Below are positions 7,773 through 13,792 of a DNA stretch of 13,792 nt, piece after piece. The translations under genes and the position numbers were made by a program. Every line of letters starts with the position of its first letter. Position 1 is the first letter of the stretch. The notes beneath the pieces were generated by a model that did no database searches, had not been told where the DNA came from, and saw nothing but the letters and a program-made list of their open reading frames with translations. The DNA is from an uncultured Peptococcaceae bacterium (GTDB lineage Bacteria > Bacillota > Desulfotomaculia > Desulfotomaculales > Desulfallaceae), in the NCBI GenBank assembly GCA_913064925.1, contig CAJYBN010000058.1, positions 1-13,792 of the forward strand, written 5' to 3'.

Positions 7773-8340
7773 GAAAATATATGTTATAATGGAAGAAACC
7801 CGGGCGGACGGACAGGTGAAGCTGGACCGGCCCACCCGCAAGGCGGCGGCGGCGGCGGTGTTCAAAAATCCATATGCGGGTAAGTACCAGGAAGACCTTT
7901 CCTTGCTGTACGACTGGAGCGAGCAGCTGGGGGTAATGCTGACCCAAAAGGCGGTGGAGGCTCTGGGGATTGAACCTGCCCAGGTGCACAGCTACGGCAA
8001 GGCGGCCATCGCAGGGGAGCAGGGTGAACTGGAACACTGCGCAGCGCTGATGCACCCCAAGCTGGGCAAACCCATGCGGGAAAACGTGGGCGGCGGCAAG
8101 GCCATTATCCCGTCCGCCAAAAAGCTGGGCTACCCCGGCGCGGCCATAGATGTGCCGTTGCATTATAAAAACGCCGCTTACGTGCGCTCGCACTACGACG
8201 CGATGGAAGTGCGCGTTCCCGACGCTCCTAGGGCCGACGAGCTGGTGCTGATTGTCTGCGTCACCGATTCTGGCCGCCCGTTACCCAGGATCGGCGGGCT
8301 GAAGCTGGAGGAAGTGAAGGGCGAGGATGGCCTGAGGTAG
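7750..8340 (+). CDS. AA_synth-family protein (PF06684-like), function unknown
   Basis: A 196-residue soluble protein. Its N-terminus (IRKIYVIMEETRADG) and later stretches (VHSYGKAAIAGEQGELEHCAALMHPKLGKPMR, and LHYKNAAYVRSHYDAMEVRVPDAPR) fit the family named 'amino acid synthesis' (formerly DUF1185). Members of that family are often found beside amidohydrolase or flavin-dependent catabolic genes, but no reaction has been shown that I know of. The start ATG 7750 has a very strong site, AGGAGGAAG, and overlaps the end of hnr by 23 bases, so the two are translationally coupled. It could be a second subunit, a cofactor carrier or a chaperone of Hnr, or it could act on an unstable ring-reduced intermediate. 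All of these are inference. The last gene before the terminator hairpin. Confidence 0.75.
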   Translation: MGNQLEIRKIYVIMEETRADGQVKLDRPTRKAAAAAVFKNPYAGKYQEDLSLLYDWSEQLGVMLTQKAVEALGIEPAQVHSYGKAAIAGEQGELEHCAALMHPKLGKPMRENVGGGKAIIPSAKKLGYPGAAIDVPLHYKNAAYVRSHYDAMEVRVPDAPRADELVLIVCVTDSGRPLPRIGGLKLEEVKGEDGLR

Positions 8341-8417
8341 AATGACGTTGATGGCCAGCCTGGTGCGTGGCGCGACATGCTCATAAAGGAAACGCATTAG
8401 CGCAAGGTGTTTTCTTT

Positions 8418-8477
8418 GCAGCGCGGCGCCTGTGCTGCCCGCCGGCGGGCGTTGCGGCCGGCGCCGCGCTGCTTTTT
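8418..8477 (+). terminator. Strong intrinsic terminator after the hnr operon
   Basis: A 13-base arm GCAGCGCGGCGCC (8418-8430) pairs perfectly with GGCGCCGCGCTGC (8460-8472), followed at once by TTTTT (8473-8477). The 29-base loop contains its own perfect 14-base palindrome, GCCCGCCGGCGGGC (8437-8450), so the RNA would form a long branched or extended hairpin. This should end the transcript that carries ena, hnr and the AA_synth gene. A shorter, simpler hairpin is usual for terminators, so an additional role such as mRNA protection is possible. Confidence 0.75.
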
Positions 8478-8531
8478 GCGCACCGGCGGCTTTTGCCTTA
8501 CAAATAAAGTCGCCGCGGGGAGGTTTTCGTT

Positions 8532-9380
8532 GTGTTCAGCAGCCTGGCGCCCGGAAAAATTCTGGTTGACTACGGCCCCATTTCCATGGTCATAGAAGCT
8601 TACAGAAACGGGCAGCCCTTGGACCGGGCCGCTGAAGCCGGGGGCCAGGCCGCCGTCCGGCAGCTGCAGGAACTCACCAGGTACCTGTATGTTGCTAAAA
8701 GGCTGGCCCGGCAGGTGGAACCCCGGGAAGCATACCCCGCCGTGCTCAACATGATGATCGAGGCGACTCGGGCCACGGGGGAGCCCGACGTAACCCCTAT
8801 GGCCGCCGTGGCGGGCTCCATTGCCGACGCCGTACTGGCTACGCTGGTCGAGCACGGCGCTACAAAGGCTATCGTCAATAACGGCGGGGACATCGCCATC
8901 CGGGTGGAATCTTCGGAGCCGGGGCCGGTGCGCGTCGGGATTATCACCGACCTTGCCGCGGGTGTAGTAACCCACTCCCTGGACATCACACAGGCCTCTC
9001 AAATTGGCGGCATCGCCACCAGCGGGTTGGGCGGCAGAAGTTTTACTAAAGGCATCGCTTCTTCCGTGGTGGCGCTGGCGGAAACGGCGGCCAGGGCCGA
9101 CGCCTGCGCCACCATGCTGGCCAATGCGGTCAATGCCGACCACCCGGCGATTGCGCGCACCAGGGCGGAATTAATCGACCCGCTTACGGATATCCGGGGC
9201 CAGCTGGTGACCGTCGAGGTCGGCGAGCTGGACAACGAAACCGTTAGCCGAGCCATGCAGGCCGGGCAGCGCAAGTTTTTCCAGTACCAGGGAAGGGGTT
9301 TGCTGCTGGGGGTAATAATGGCCGTTCGGGGCCGGGTCTGGATGCATCCCCGGGATTTGGCCGGGCGTATTGTTTGCTGA
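8532..9380 (+). CDS. UPF0280-family protein, ApbE-related
   Basis: A 282-residue soluble protein of the UPF0280 family, which is related to ApbE, the FAD:protein FMN transferase. Visible ApbE-like features are NNGGDIAI (nucleotide-binding loop, mid-protein) and GIATSG, then the C-terminal half with ARADACATMLAN, which parallels the AD-x-x-AT motif that holds the metal. The usual H-I-D-P segment of ApbE after GIATSG is replaced by GGRSFTKG, so the activity may differ. The start is GTG 8532 with GGGGAGG (8517-8523). The gene follows the terminator at 8418-8477 and is just downstream of hnr and the AA_synth gene. It may attach a flavin to, or otherwise mature, Hnr. That is inference from family relationship and position. 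Confidence 0.8.
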   Translation: MFSSLAPGKILVDYGPISMVIEAYRNGQPLDRAAEAGGQAAVRQLQELTRYLYVAKRLARQVEPREAYPAVLNMMIEATRATGEPDVTPMAAVAGSIADAVLATLVEHGATKAIVNNGGDIAIRVESSEPGPVRVGIITDLAAGVVTHSLDITQASQIGGIATSGLGGRSFTKGIASSVVALAETAARADACATMLANAVNADHPAIARTRAELIDPLTDIRGQLVTVEVGELDNETVSRAMQAGQRKFFQYQGRGLLLGVIMAVRGRVWMHPRDLAGRIVC

Positions 9381-9469
9381 CACCGGAGGTACTTGAACAA
9401 ATCTATTATCAGTATGGGTATATTTGTGTTCACCGCTGCATCCCACACTTTTATAAGAGGTGTAAGCAC

Positions 9470-10309
9470 ATGCACGGTACCGCTGCTGACCGGTTAAACC
9501 AGTTTCTGGACTTCCTTCCCTACCTGCGCCGGCTGGTGGGCGCAGAACCCACCCTGTCCTTATCGGATACGGAAAAGTATCTTGAGGTGGATATAGGTAA
9601 AAAAGCCATCACCCCGGTAAAAACGGGAGACAAAATCACGCCCGGGAGCATTACGGACGTTTGTTTAAAGGAAGGAAAACCGGTGGTTAAAAAGATACCC
9701 CGGGAAATTCTGGGCGTACCCTTTATCGGCTCAGCTGTCCCGATCTTAGATGAAAGCGGAAACGCCATCGGCGCCCTGGCGATGATCAGGTCTGTAGAAA
9801 TGCAAGAAAAAGTCGGTGAAATGGCGGAGAAACTCTGGGCCTCGCTGGATAAGCTTGCCACCATCAGTAGCAACCTGGCGGGCGCCGCCGAGCAGCTAGC
9901 GGCCACCACTCAGCAGTTGTCCAACGACACCTCGTATATCGACCAGAACGTCAAAGAAATAGATGCGGTAATTTCCCTGATCAAAGAGGTTGCAGACCAA
10001 ACCCACCTACTGGGCCTGAACGCGGCCATTGAAGCCGCACGGGCGGGCGAACACGGGCGCGGGTTCAACGTGGTGGCCAGTGAAATCCGCAAGCTGGCGG
10101 CCAAAACAAGCAGTTCCATCACAGATATCAGCGGTAAATTAAAGCACATCCAGGAAACCATACTAAACTTTTTCACCCAAATCCACCAGATCTCCGCAGT
10201 GTCCCAGCAGCAGGCCGCCACCACCGAAGATATATCCACCAACATCAACGAAATCGAGTCCAGCGCCAAAGAGCTGGTGCATGTTTCGGAAAAACTGACC
10301 GACAGTTAA
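9470..10309 (+). CDS. Soluble methyl-accepting chemotaxis-like protein (YfmS type)
   Basis: A 279-residue protein with no membrane segment. Residues 1-110 form a sensory domain whose last part (GSAVPILDESGNAIGALAMI) looks like a PAS/GAF-type beta-sheet core. Residues 115-279 are a coiled-coil signalling domain (PF00015). The hairpin tip (173-210) is conserved, with LNAAIEAARAGEHGRGF at 183-199, so it should contact CheA and CheW. It is far shorter than membrane chemoreceptors and resembles cytoplasmic receptors such as B. subtilis YfmS. The start ATG 9470 has AAGAGGTG (9455-9462). The frame opens earlier, at TTG 9374, but that part overlaps UPF0280 and lacks a good site. A TATATT stretch at 9419-9424 may be a -10 element. 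Placement suggests it senses a metabolite or redox state of this pathway; the ligand is unknown. Confidence 0.82.
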   Translation: MHGTAADRLNQFLDFLPYLRRLVGAEPTLSLSDTEKYLEVDIGKKAITPVKTGDKITPGSITDVCLKEGKPVVKKIPREILGVPFIGSAVPILDESGNAIGALAMIRSVEMQEKVGEMAEKLWASLDKLATISSNLAGAAEQLAATTQQLSNDTSYIDQNVKEIDAVISLIKEVADQTHLLGLNAAIEAARAGEHGRGFNVVASEIRKLAAKTSSSITDISGKLKHIQETILNFFTQIHQISAVSQQQAATTEDISTNINEIESSAKELVHVSEKLTDS

Positions 10310-10374
10310 CTACCCCTCTATGTTATAAGTTATCTCGGGTACCGCAGCCGGCAAGCGGTCGTGGTTCCCGGTTG

Positions 10375-10406
10375 TACGCCCGGCATGGGCGTATGAGCTT
10401 ATTTTT
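10375..10406 (+). terminator. Possible weak terminator between chemoreceptor and yqeC
   Basis: TACGCCC (10375-10381) pairs perfectly with GGGCGTA (10387-10393) around a five-base loop, GGCAT. A T-rich stretch, TTATTTTT, begins at 10399, five bases after the stem. The gap makes it a weaker candidate than the hairpin at 8418. It would separate the receptor transcript from that of yqeC. Confidence 0.45.
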
Positions 10407-10440
10407 CTGCAAATCGATATGTGATCGGTTCACCGGAACC

Positions 10441-10449
10441 TGGTATAAT
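10441..10449 (+). promoter_or_regulatory. Extended -10 promoter of yqeC
   Basis: TGGTATAAT (10441-10449) is a perfect extended -10 element, TGnTATAAT. No clear -35 box is present at 17 bases upstream (GTGATC at 10421-10426), as is usual for extended -10 promoters. The predicted start near 10456 precedes the GTG of yqeC by about 20 bases. This also shows that the ATG at 10372 in the same open frame is not the translation start. Confidence 0.6.
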
Positions 10450-10476
10450 TTAGAAGAAAGGTTTGGGGTAGTGGGT

Positions 10477-11229
10477 GTGAAGCTGATTAGTGAAGCACTG
10501 GACTTACAACAAAAGGATATTGTTGTGCTGGTGGGAGCTGGCGGCAAAACAACCATCATCAATAGGCTGGTTCAGGAAATGCAAGTTACAGGCGCTAAGG
10601 TAGCGGTAACCACCACCACAAAAATGTTTGCTCCAACTGATTATAACTTGCTGGTTATAACCGGTGCGTCAACAAATTGGCGGCATGCCGCTGTTGATAA
10701 AATTACCAGGAATAATTATGTTGTTATCGGTAAAGAAGTTGACCCGGCGGGGAAAATCACCGCCCTTTCCATGCGGGAAGTGCAGGAAATTTGGCAAATG
10801 AACTGTGTCGATATCATGTTGATAGAAGGGGACGGTGCCAAAGGCAGGGCGTTTAAGGCTCCGCGCCAACATGAACCGGCTATCCCGGAATTTGCCACAA
10901 TAGTGGTACCCGTGGTGGGTGCTGAATGCATAGGTAAACCGTTGGTGGAAGAATATTTTCATGCTATAGAGCAAATTAGTGCATTAACGGGGCTTGACTA
11001 CGGAGATATAGTAACTGAAAAAATCATTGCCGGTATTATGCTGCATCCTGAAGGTTACAAGAAAAACGTGCCCCCAAACGCCAGGTGGATCCCGTTTATC
11101 AATAAAGTAGAAAATAAAAACGAGGAAAGAGAAGCCCTGAACTTGGCCCGCATATTGAAAAAGGCAGGTACAGAAAAAATTATTGTTGGCGCAGCCAGGT
11201 GTAACCCGCCGGTGAGGAAGATTTGCTGA
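10477..11229 (+). CDS. yqeC: YqeC, selenium-dependent molybdenum hydroxylase accessory protein
   Basis: A 250-residue protein of the YqeC family, found with selenium-dependent molybdenum hydroxylases. The N-terminal P-loop-like motif GAGGKTT (20-26) is followed by VAVTTTTKMFAP, and IEGDGAKGRAFKAP with QHEPAIP is the conserved central signature. The start is GTG 10477, with GTG 10471 as an alternative. Both lie just downstream of an extended -10 promoter and of GGGG at 10465-10468. The family's biochemical role is unproven; it is thought to help insert selenium into, or otherwise finish, the molybdenum cofactor. It is followed by mocA after 50 bases. The coding sequence is visibly more AT-rich than the nicotinate genes upstream. 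Confidence 0.85.
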   Translation: MKLISEALDLQQKDIVVLVGAGGKTTIINRLVQEMQVTGAKVAVTTTTKMFAPTDYNLLVITGASTNWRHAAVDKITRNNYVVIGKEVDPAGKITALSMREVQEIWQMNCVDIMLIEGDGAKGRAFKAPRQHEPAIPEFATIVVPVVGAECIGKPLVEEYFHAIEQISALTGLDYGDIVTEKIIAGIMLHPEGYKKNVPPNARWIPFINKVENKNEEREALNLARILKKAGTEKIIVGAARCNPPVRKIC

Positions 11230-11279
11230 GATGCTGCTGCTGAATAAAAGAATTAGCGCAGTTCGGGAAGTGTTAAGAA

Positions 11280-11888
11280 TTGCCTGCAATTGAAGCGCTG
11301 GTGCTGGCAGCCGGGTTTTCCAGCAGAATGTCGAAAAATAAGCTGTTACTTGAGTTAGCGGGCCGAAAAGTTATCCAGCATACACTTGATCGCGTTTTTG
11401 CCAGTAACATTGACGGCATCACCCTGGTGGTGGGACACCAGAAGGAGCAATTGCAACAGGAGTTGGTGCACGCTAGGGTTGAAATCGTGGAAAATGAATA
11501 TTTCCGCCAGGGTATGAGCACGTCAATAAAGGCAGGGATTCAATATTTAATATCTCGCCCGGAAAAAATTGACGCCGTGTTGATCCTGCCGGGGGATATG
11601 CCTTTGGTTAAACCGGGTACCATTAATCGCCTGTTGCAGGTATATGCAGATACAAGCAGCCTTGCGGTAGTTCCTGTGTATCAAGGGCGGAGGGGGCACC
11701 CGGTACTTTTTAACAACAGGCTTTTTGACAAGCTGCTGAAGCTTTCGGGCGACACCGGGGGCAGGGAAATTTTAAGGAAATATGCCGATCACGTTTGCCG
11801 AGTAGAAGTAAATGACCCTGGTATCCATGTAGACATTGACACTTGGGAAGATTACCTGGCCGTAAAAAGGCGACTCGGTTTTCGTTGA
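11280..11888 (+). CDS. mocA: Molybdenum cofactor nucleotidyltransferase (MocA/YgfJ type)
   Basis: A 202-residue member of the NTP transferase family. The N-terminal motif LVLAAGFSSRMSKNKLLLEL (7-26) is the nucleotide-binding signature, and ILPGDMPLV is the metal-binding aspartate motif. MocA attaches CMP to molybdopterin to give the cytosine dinucleotide form used by xanthine dehydrogenase-family enzymes; its YgfJ relatives occur with yqeB and yqeC. Transfer of CMP rather than GMP is inferred from context. The start is TTG 11280, because an in-frame TAA lies two codons upstream and GGGAAG (11265-11270) is at good distance. It stands between yqeC and the ModE-like gene, fitting a maturation operon for the Ndh enzyme. 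Confidence 0.85.
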   Translation: MPAIEALVLAAGFSSRMSKNKLLLELAGRKVIQHTLDRVFASNIDGITLVVGHQKEQLQQELVHARVEIVENEYFRQGMSTSIKAGIQYLISRPEKIDAVLILPGDMPLVKPGTINRLLQVYADTSSLAVVPVYQGRRGHPVLFNNRLFDKLLKLSGDTGGREILRKYADHVCRVEVNDPGIHVDIDTWEDYLAVKRRLGFR

Positions 11889-11962
11889 GATGTATTAAGG
11901 CTGTAACGAAATTTTCACTTGCTATTAGTTTTGGACTTCCTATAAACGGGGGATCCCAAGAG

Positions 11963-12295
11963 ATGCAGCTTCGTTATAAAATTTGGCTGGACAAAAAGGG
12001 AAAAGCGTTCGGTAAAGGGCCCAGTGACATTCTTAAACGTATTGACAGGCTAAATTCCCTGAACAAAGCCGCCAGGGAGATAAATATGTCCTACAGCCAG
12101 GCCTGGAATTTAATTAATACGCTGGAAAAGCGGTTGGGTTTTAAACTTTTAAGGCGTGAAGTAGGAGGTAATTCCGGGGGCGGTTCTTATCTTACCGAAG
12201 AGGCCCGGGAGCTGGTCCGTAAATATGATGCATTCATGCAAGAAGCTGACCGGGAATTAAAGAAGTTGTATCAAAAATATTTTGACCAGCGGTAA
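11963..12295 (+). CDS. ModE-like DNA-binding protein lacking the molybdate-binding domain
   Basis: A 110-residue winged-helix protein similar to the N-terminal domain of ModE, the molybdate-responsive regulator. The helix-turn-helix is at about 32-56 (SLNKAAREINMSYSQAWNLINTLEKR) with the wing after it (LLRREVGGNSGGGSYLT), both closely like ModE. There is no C-terminal Mop (TOBE) domain, so it cannot bind molybdate in the usual way. The start ATG 11963 has GGGGG (11948-11952); the frame is open further upstream, but that part overlaps mocA. It lies 74 bases after mocA and directly before a ModE-like palindrome, so it probably controls yqeB and xdhC. Its signal, if any, is unknown. Confidence 0.82.
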   Translation: MQLRYKIWLDKKGKAFGKGPSDILKRIDRLNSLNKAAREINMSYSQAWNLINTLEKRLGFKLLRREVGGNSGGGSYLTEEARELVRKYDAFMQEADRELKKLYQKYFDQR

Positions 12296-12307
12296 ATTTT
12301 ATATAGG

Positions 12308-12335
12308 CTCGTTATACTTAAACAAGTATAACGAG
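12308..12335. promoter_or_regulatory. Perfect ModE-like operator palindrome
   Basis: CTCGTTATACTT (12308-12319) and its exact reverse complement AAGTATAACGAG (12324-12335) flank AAAC. The core CGTTATA and TATAACG are separated by ten bases, like the E. coli ModE sites, as I recall them. No T-run follows, so it is not a terminator. It lies between the ModE-like gene and yqeB. Possible -10 hexamers, TATACT (12313-12318) and TATAAC (12327-12332), fall inside it, so a bound protein would block a promoter there. Confidence 0.75.
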
Positions 12336-12361
12336 ACACTTTGGAAGGAGCGATTTTTGCT

Positions 12362-13174
12362 ATGGGCCGGGAACTTGCTTTAATCAGAGGAGCCGGGGAC
12401 TTGGCCAGCGGCGTTGCCTGCGTTTTTAGAGAAGCCGGGTACCCCGTTGTGATGACCGAAACCGAACAGCCCACCTGCGTGCGCAGGATGGTTTCCTTTG
12501 CCGAGGCAGTCTATGAAGGCCAAATATGCGTCGAGGGAATATGGGGAAGGCTGGCTAACGGTTTCGATGAAGCGATGCAGATTGCCAAAAAGGGAGAAAT
12601 CGCCGTTTTGGTTGACCCGCGTGGTGAGATCCTGAAGAAGTTCCGCCCGGCAATTTTTATCGATGCCGCCATGGCCAAAAAGAACCTGGGGACAAGTATC
12701 CGCGATGCGGACGTAGTCATTGCCCTCGGGCCCGGTTTTGAAGCGGGGGTAGACGCCCACGCGGTTATTGAAACGCAAAGGGGGCCTGATCTCGGAAACC
12801 CCATATTTAAAGGAAAGGCGGCTCCCAACACGGGCATACCCGGCGAGGTTATGGGTTATACCGTGGAAAGGGTTCTTCGCGCTCCCGCAGGCGGGATATT
12901 CCACGCCAAGCTGAAGATTGGCGATCTCGTCAAGCAAGGGGAAACGGTGGCCCTGGTAAACGGTGAGCCGGTGAAGGCTAAAATCGGGGGAGTGGTGCGG
13001 GGGCTGTTAAGGGACGGTTTGGAAGTCCACCCGGGCATGAAAGTGGGAGACGTCCACCCGGCCGAAGACCCGGGCGTTTGTTTTACCGTTACCGATAAGG
13101 CCAGGGCCGTCGGCCGCGGCGCGCTGGCGGCGGTACGCATTCTGACCGGCAAGCATAACAATTTCCCAGTTTGA
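12362..13174 (+). CDS. yqeB: YqeB, selenium-dependent molybdenum hydroxylase system protein
   Basis: A 270-residue protein of the YqeB / EF2563 family. It begins with a nucleotide-binding type motif, RGAGDLASGVA (9-19), and contains ETEQPT, LVDPRGEIL, GPGFEAGVDAHAVIET and RAPAGGIFHAKLKIGDLVKQGE, a biotinyl-like hairpin in the C-terminal part. Genes of this family travel with selenium-dependent molybdenum hydroxylases and with yqeC and xdhC. Its exact reaction is not established. The start ATG 12362 has GGAAGGAG (12343-12350) upstream; TTG 12341 lies before this site and is unlikely. It follows the ModE-like palindrome and is followed by xdhC after 11 bases, so the two are likely one operon. 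Confidence 0.88.
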   Translation: MGRELALIRGAGDLASGVACVFREAGYPVVMTETEQPTCVRRMVSFAEAVYEGQICVEGIWGRLANGFDEAMQIAKKGEIAVLVDPRGEILKKFRPAIFIDAAMAKKNLGTSIRDADVVIALGPGFEAGVDAHAVIETQRGPDLGNPIFKGKAAPNTGIPGEVMGYTVERVLRAPAGGIFHAKLKIGDLVKQGETVALVNGEPVKAKIGGVVRGLLRDGLEVHPGMKVGDVHPAEDPGVCFTVTDKARAVGRGALAAVRILTGKHNNFPV

Positions 13175-13185
13175 GGTGGTTTTCC

Positions 13186-13792
13186 GTGGCGGGCGCGAAA
13201 TTTATTTTTGAAAAACTGCTGGAGAATATTGAAAGCGGGAACACCGCCGTTCTCTACACGGTGCTTGAGGCGGGGAAGGGTACCGAACTGGTGCAGGGGG
13301 CCCGCTTGCTTGTATGCGGGAGCGGGGAAAGATACGGCACGCTGGGAATGAAAATGCTGGACGAGGAAGTGGCGGGCCGCGCTGAGAGCATCATCAGGCA
13401 TTCCGCACCTCGGACCGATATTTTGGAGTTAAACCTTCCCGGCGCTGAAATGGTAAAAATACTGGAAGACTCGTACTTTCCGGAAAAAAGGCTGCTGGTT
13501 TTCGGCGGAGGGCACGTGGCCCTGCCGCTGGTAGAAATGGCTTCAATTCTCGGCTACCGGACGGCGGTAATTGACGACAGGCCGGAATTCGCCAACCGGG
13601 AGCGTTTTCCCTCAGCGGAGGAAGTAATATGCACCAGCTTCGAGGAAATCTTGTCAAATAAATTTTGGGCTGAAAAGATAGATGCCGCTACCAGCATCGT
13701 TATAGTTACCCGCGGGCACAAGTACGATAAAGCCTGCCTGGCAGCCGTCATTCATTCCCGAGCGCGGTACATAGGCATGATCGGCAGTAAAA
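13186..13792 (+). CDS. xdhC: XdhC/CoxI-family molybdenum hydroxylase maturation protein (3' end outside window)
   Basis: 202 residues are visible and the gene runs past the window end. The C-terminal part of the visible region is a Rossmann domain: VFGGGHVALPLVEMA (106-120), AVIDDRPEFANRERF (127-141), VTRGHKYD (174-181) and GMIGSK at the edge. XdhC binds molybdenum cofactor and helps fit the sulfido or selenido ligand before it is placed in the enzyme. The start is GTG 13186 with GAGGTGG (13173-13179). The N-terminal domain is atypical, lacking the usual GSxPRxxG motif near its start, but otherwise aligns by general pattern. It is co-transcribed with yqeB and should serve the Ndh enzyme. Confidence 0.88.
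   Translation, partial: MAGAKFIFEKLLENIESGNTAVLYTVLEAGKGTELVQGARLLVCGSGERYGTLGMKMLDEEVAGRAESIIRHSAPRTDILELNLPGAEMVKILEDSYFPEKRLLVFGGGHVALPLVEMASILGYRTAVIDDRPEFANRERFPSAEEVICTSFEEILSNKFWAEKIDAATSIVIVTRGHKYDKACLAAVIHSRARYIGMIGSK

Noticed and set aside
8342..8386. Tiny 14-codon open frame after the AA_synth gene
   Set aside because: No ribosome-binding site at proper distance and no similarity to any leader peptide that I know.
10372..10476. ATG at 10372 as the start of yqeC
   Set aside because: The segment contains a hairpin and an extended -10 promoter and does not resemble the YqeC N-terminus; GTG 10477 fits the family and has a nearby purine-rich site.
10653..10662. GGTTATAACC palindrome inside yqeC as a regulator site
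   Set aside because: Ten bases within coding sequence; lacks the spacing of the palindrome at 12308-12335 and is easily explained by chance.
11919..11946. Promoter TTGCTA / TATAAA ahead of the ModE-like gene
   Set aside because: The transcript would start after the ribosome-binding site at 11948-11952, leaving almost no leader, so the match is probably chance or the gene is read from upstream.

Overview
The window looks like part of an anaerobic Firmicutes (Clostridia / Peptococcaceae-like) chromosome. The reasons are a moderately high GC content, strong purine-rich ribosome-binding sites, several GTG and TTG starts, and enzymes of a strictly anaerobic, ferredoxin-linked nicotinate fermentation of the Eubacterium barkeri type. 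Species cannot be named from the sequence alone. Every real gene is on the plus strand. The longest gap without a gene is about 190 bases (8341-8531), and it holds a strong terminator hairpin.

Region 1 (1-4927) encodes a molybdenum hydroxylase of the nicotinate dehydrogenase type. Its four subunits are ndhL (cut by the window start), ndhM, ndhF (FAD) and ndhS (2Fe-2S). The molybdopterin subunit is split into NdhL and NdhM, as in E. barkeri. Between ndhM and ndhF sit a DUF3311-like two-helix membrane peptide and a sodium:solute symporter, which are likely to import the substrate.

Region 2 (5079-8340) carries ena (enamidase), hnr (ferredoxin-type 6-hydroxynicotinate reductase) and an overlapping AA_synth-family gene. 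The expected route is nicotinate to 6-hydroxynicotinate (Ndh), to 1,4,5,6-tetrahydro-6-oxonicotinate (Hnr), to 2-formylglutarate (Ena). The later steps (hydroxymethylglutarate dehydrogenase, methyleneglutarate mutase and so on) are not in the window. A strong hairpin with a T-run follows at 8418-8477.

Region 3 (8532-10309) holds an ApbE-related UPF0280 protein, which could act on flavin in Hnr, and a small soluble chemoreceptor.

Region 4 (10444-13792) is a maturation and regulation module. It contains yqeC, mocA, a ModE-like DNA-binding domain protein, a perfect ModE-like palindrome, yqeB and xdhC (cut by the window end). YqeB and YqeC are markers of selenium-dependent molybdenum hydroxylases, which fits the labile selenium of E. 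barkeri nicotinate dehydrogenase. The window therefore links uptake, the first three catabolic steps, cofactor maturation, a possible sensor and a possible molybdate-type regulator. The least understood parts are the AA_synth and UPF0280 genes around hnr, and the ModE-like regulator with its putative operator.
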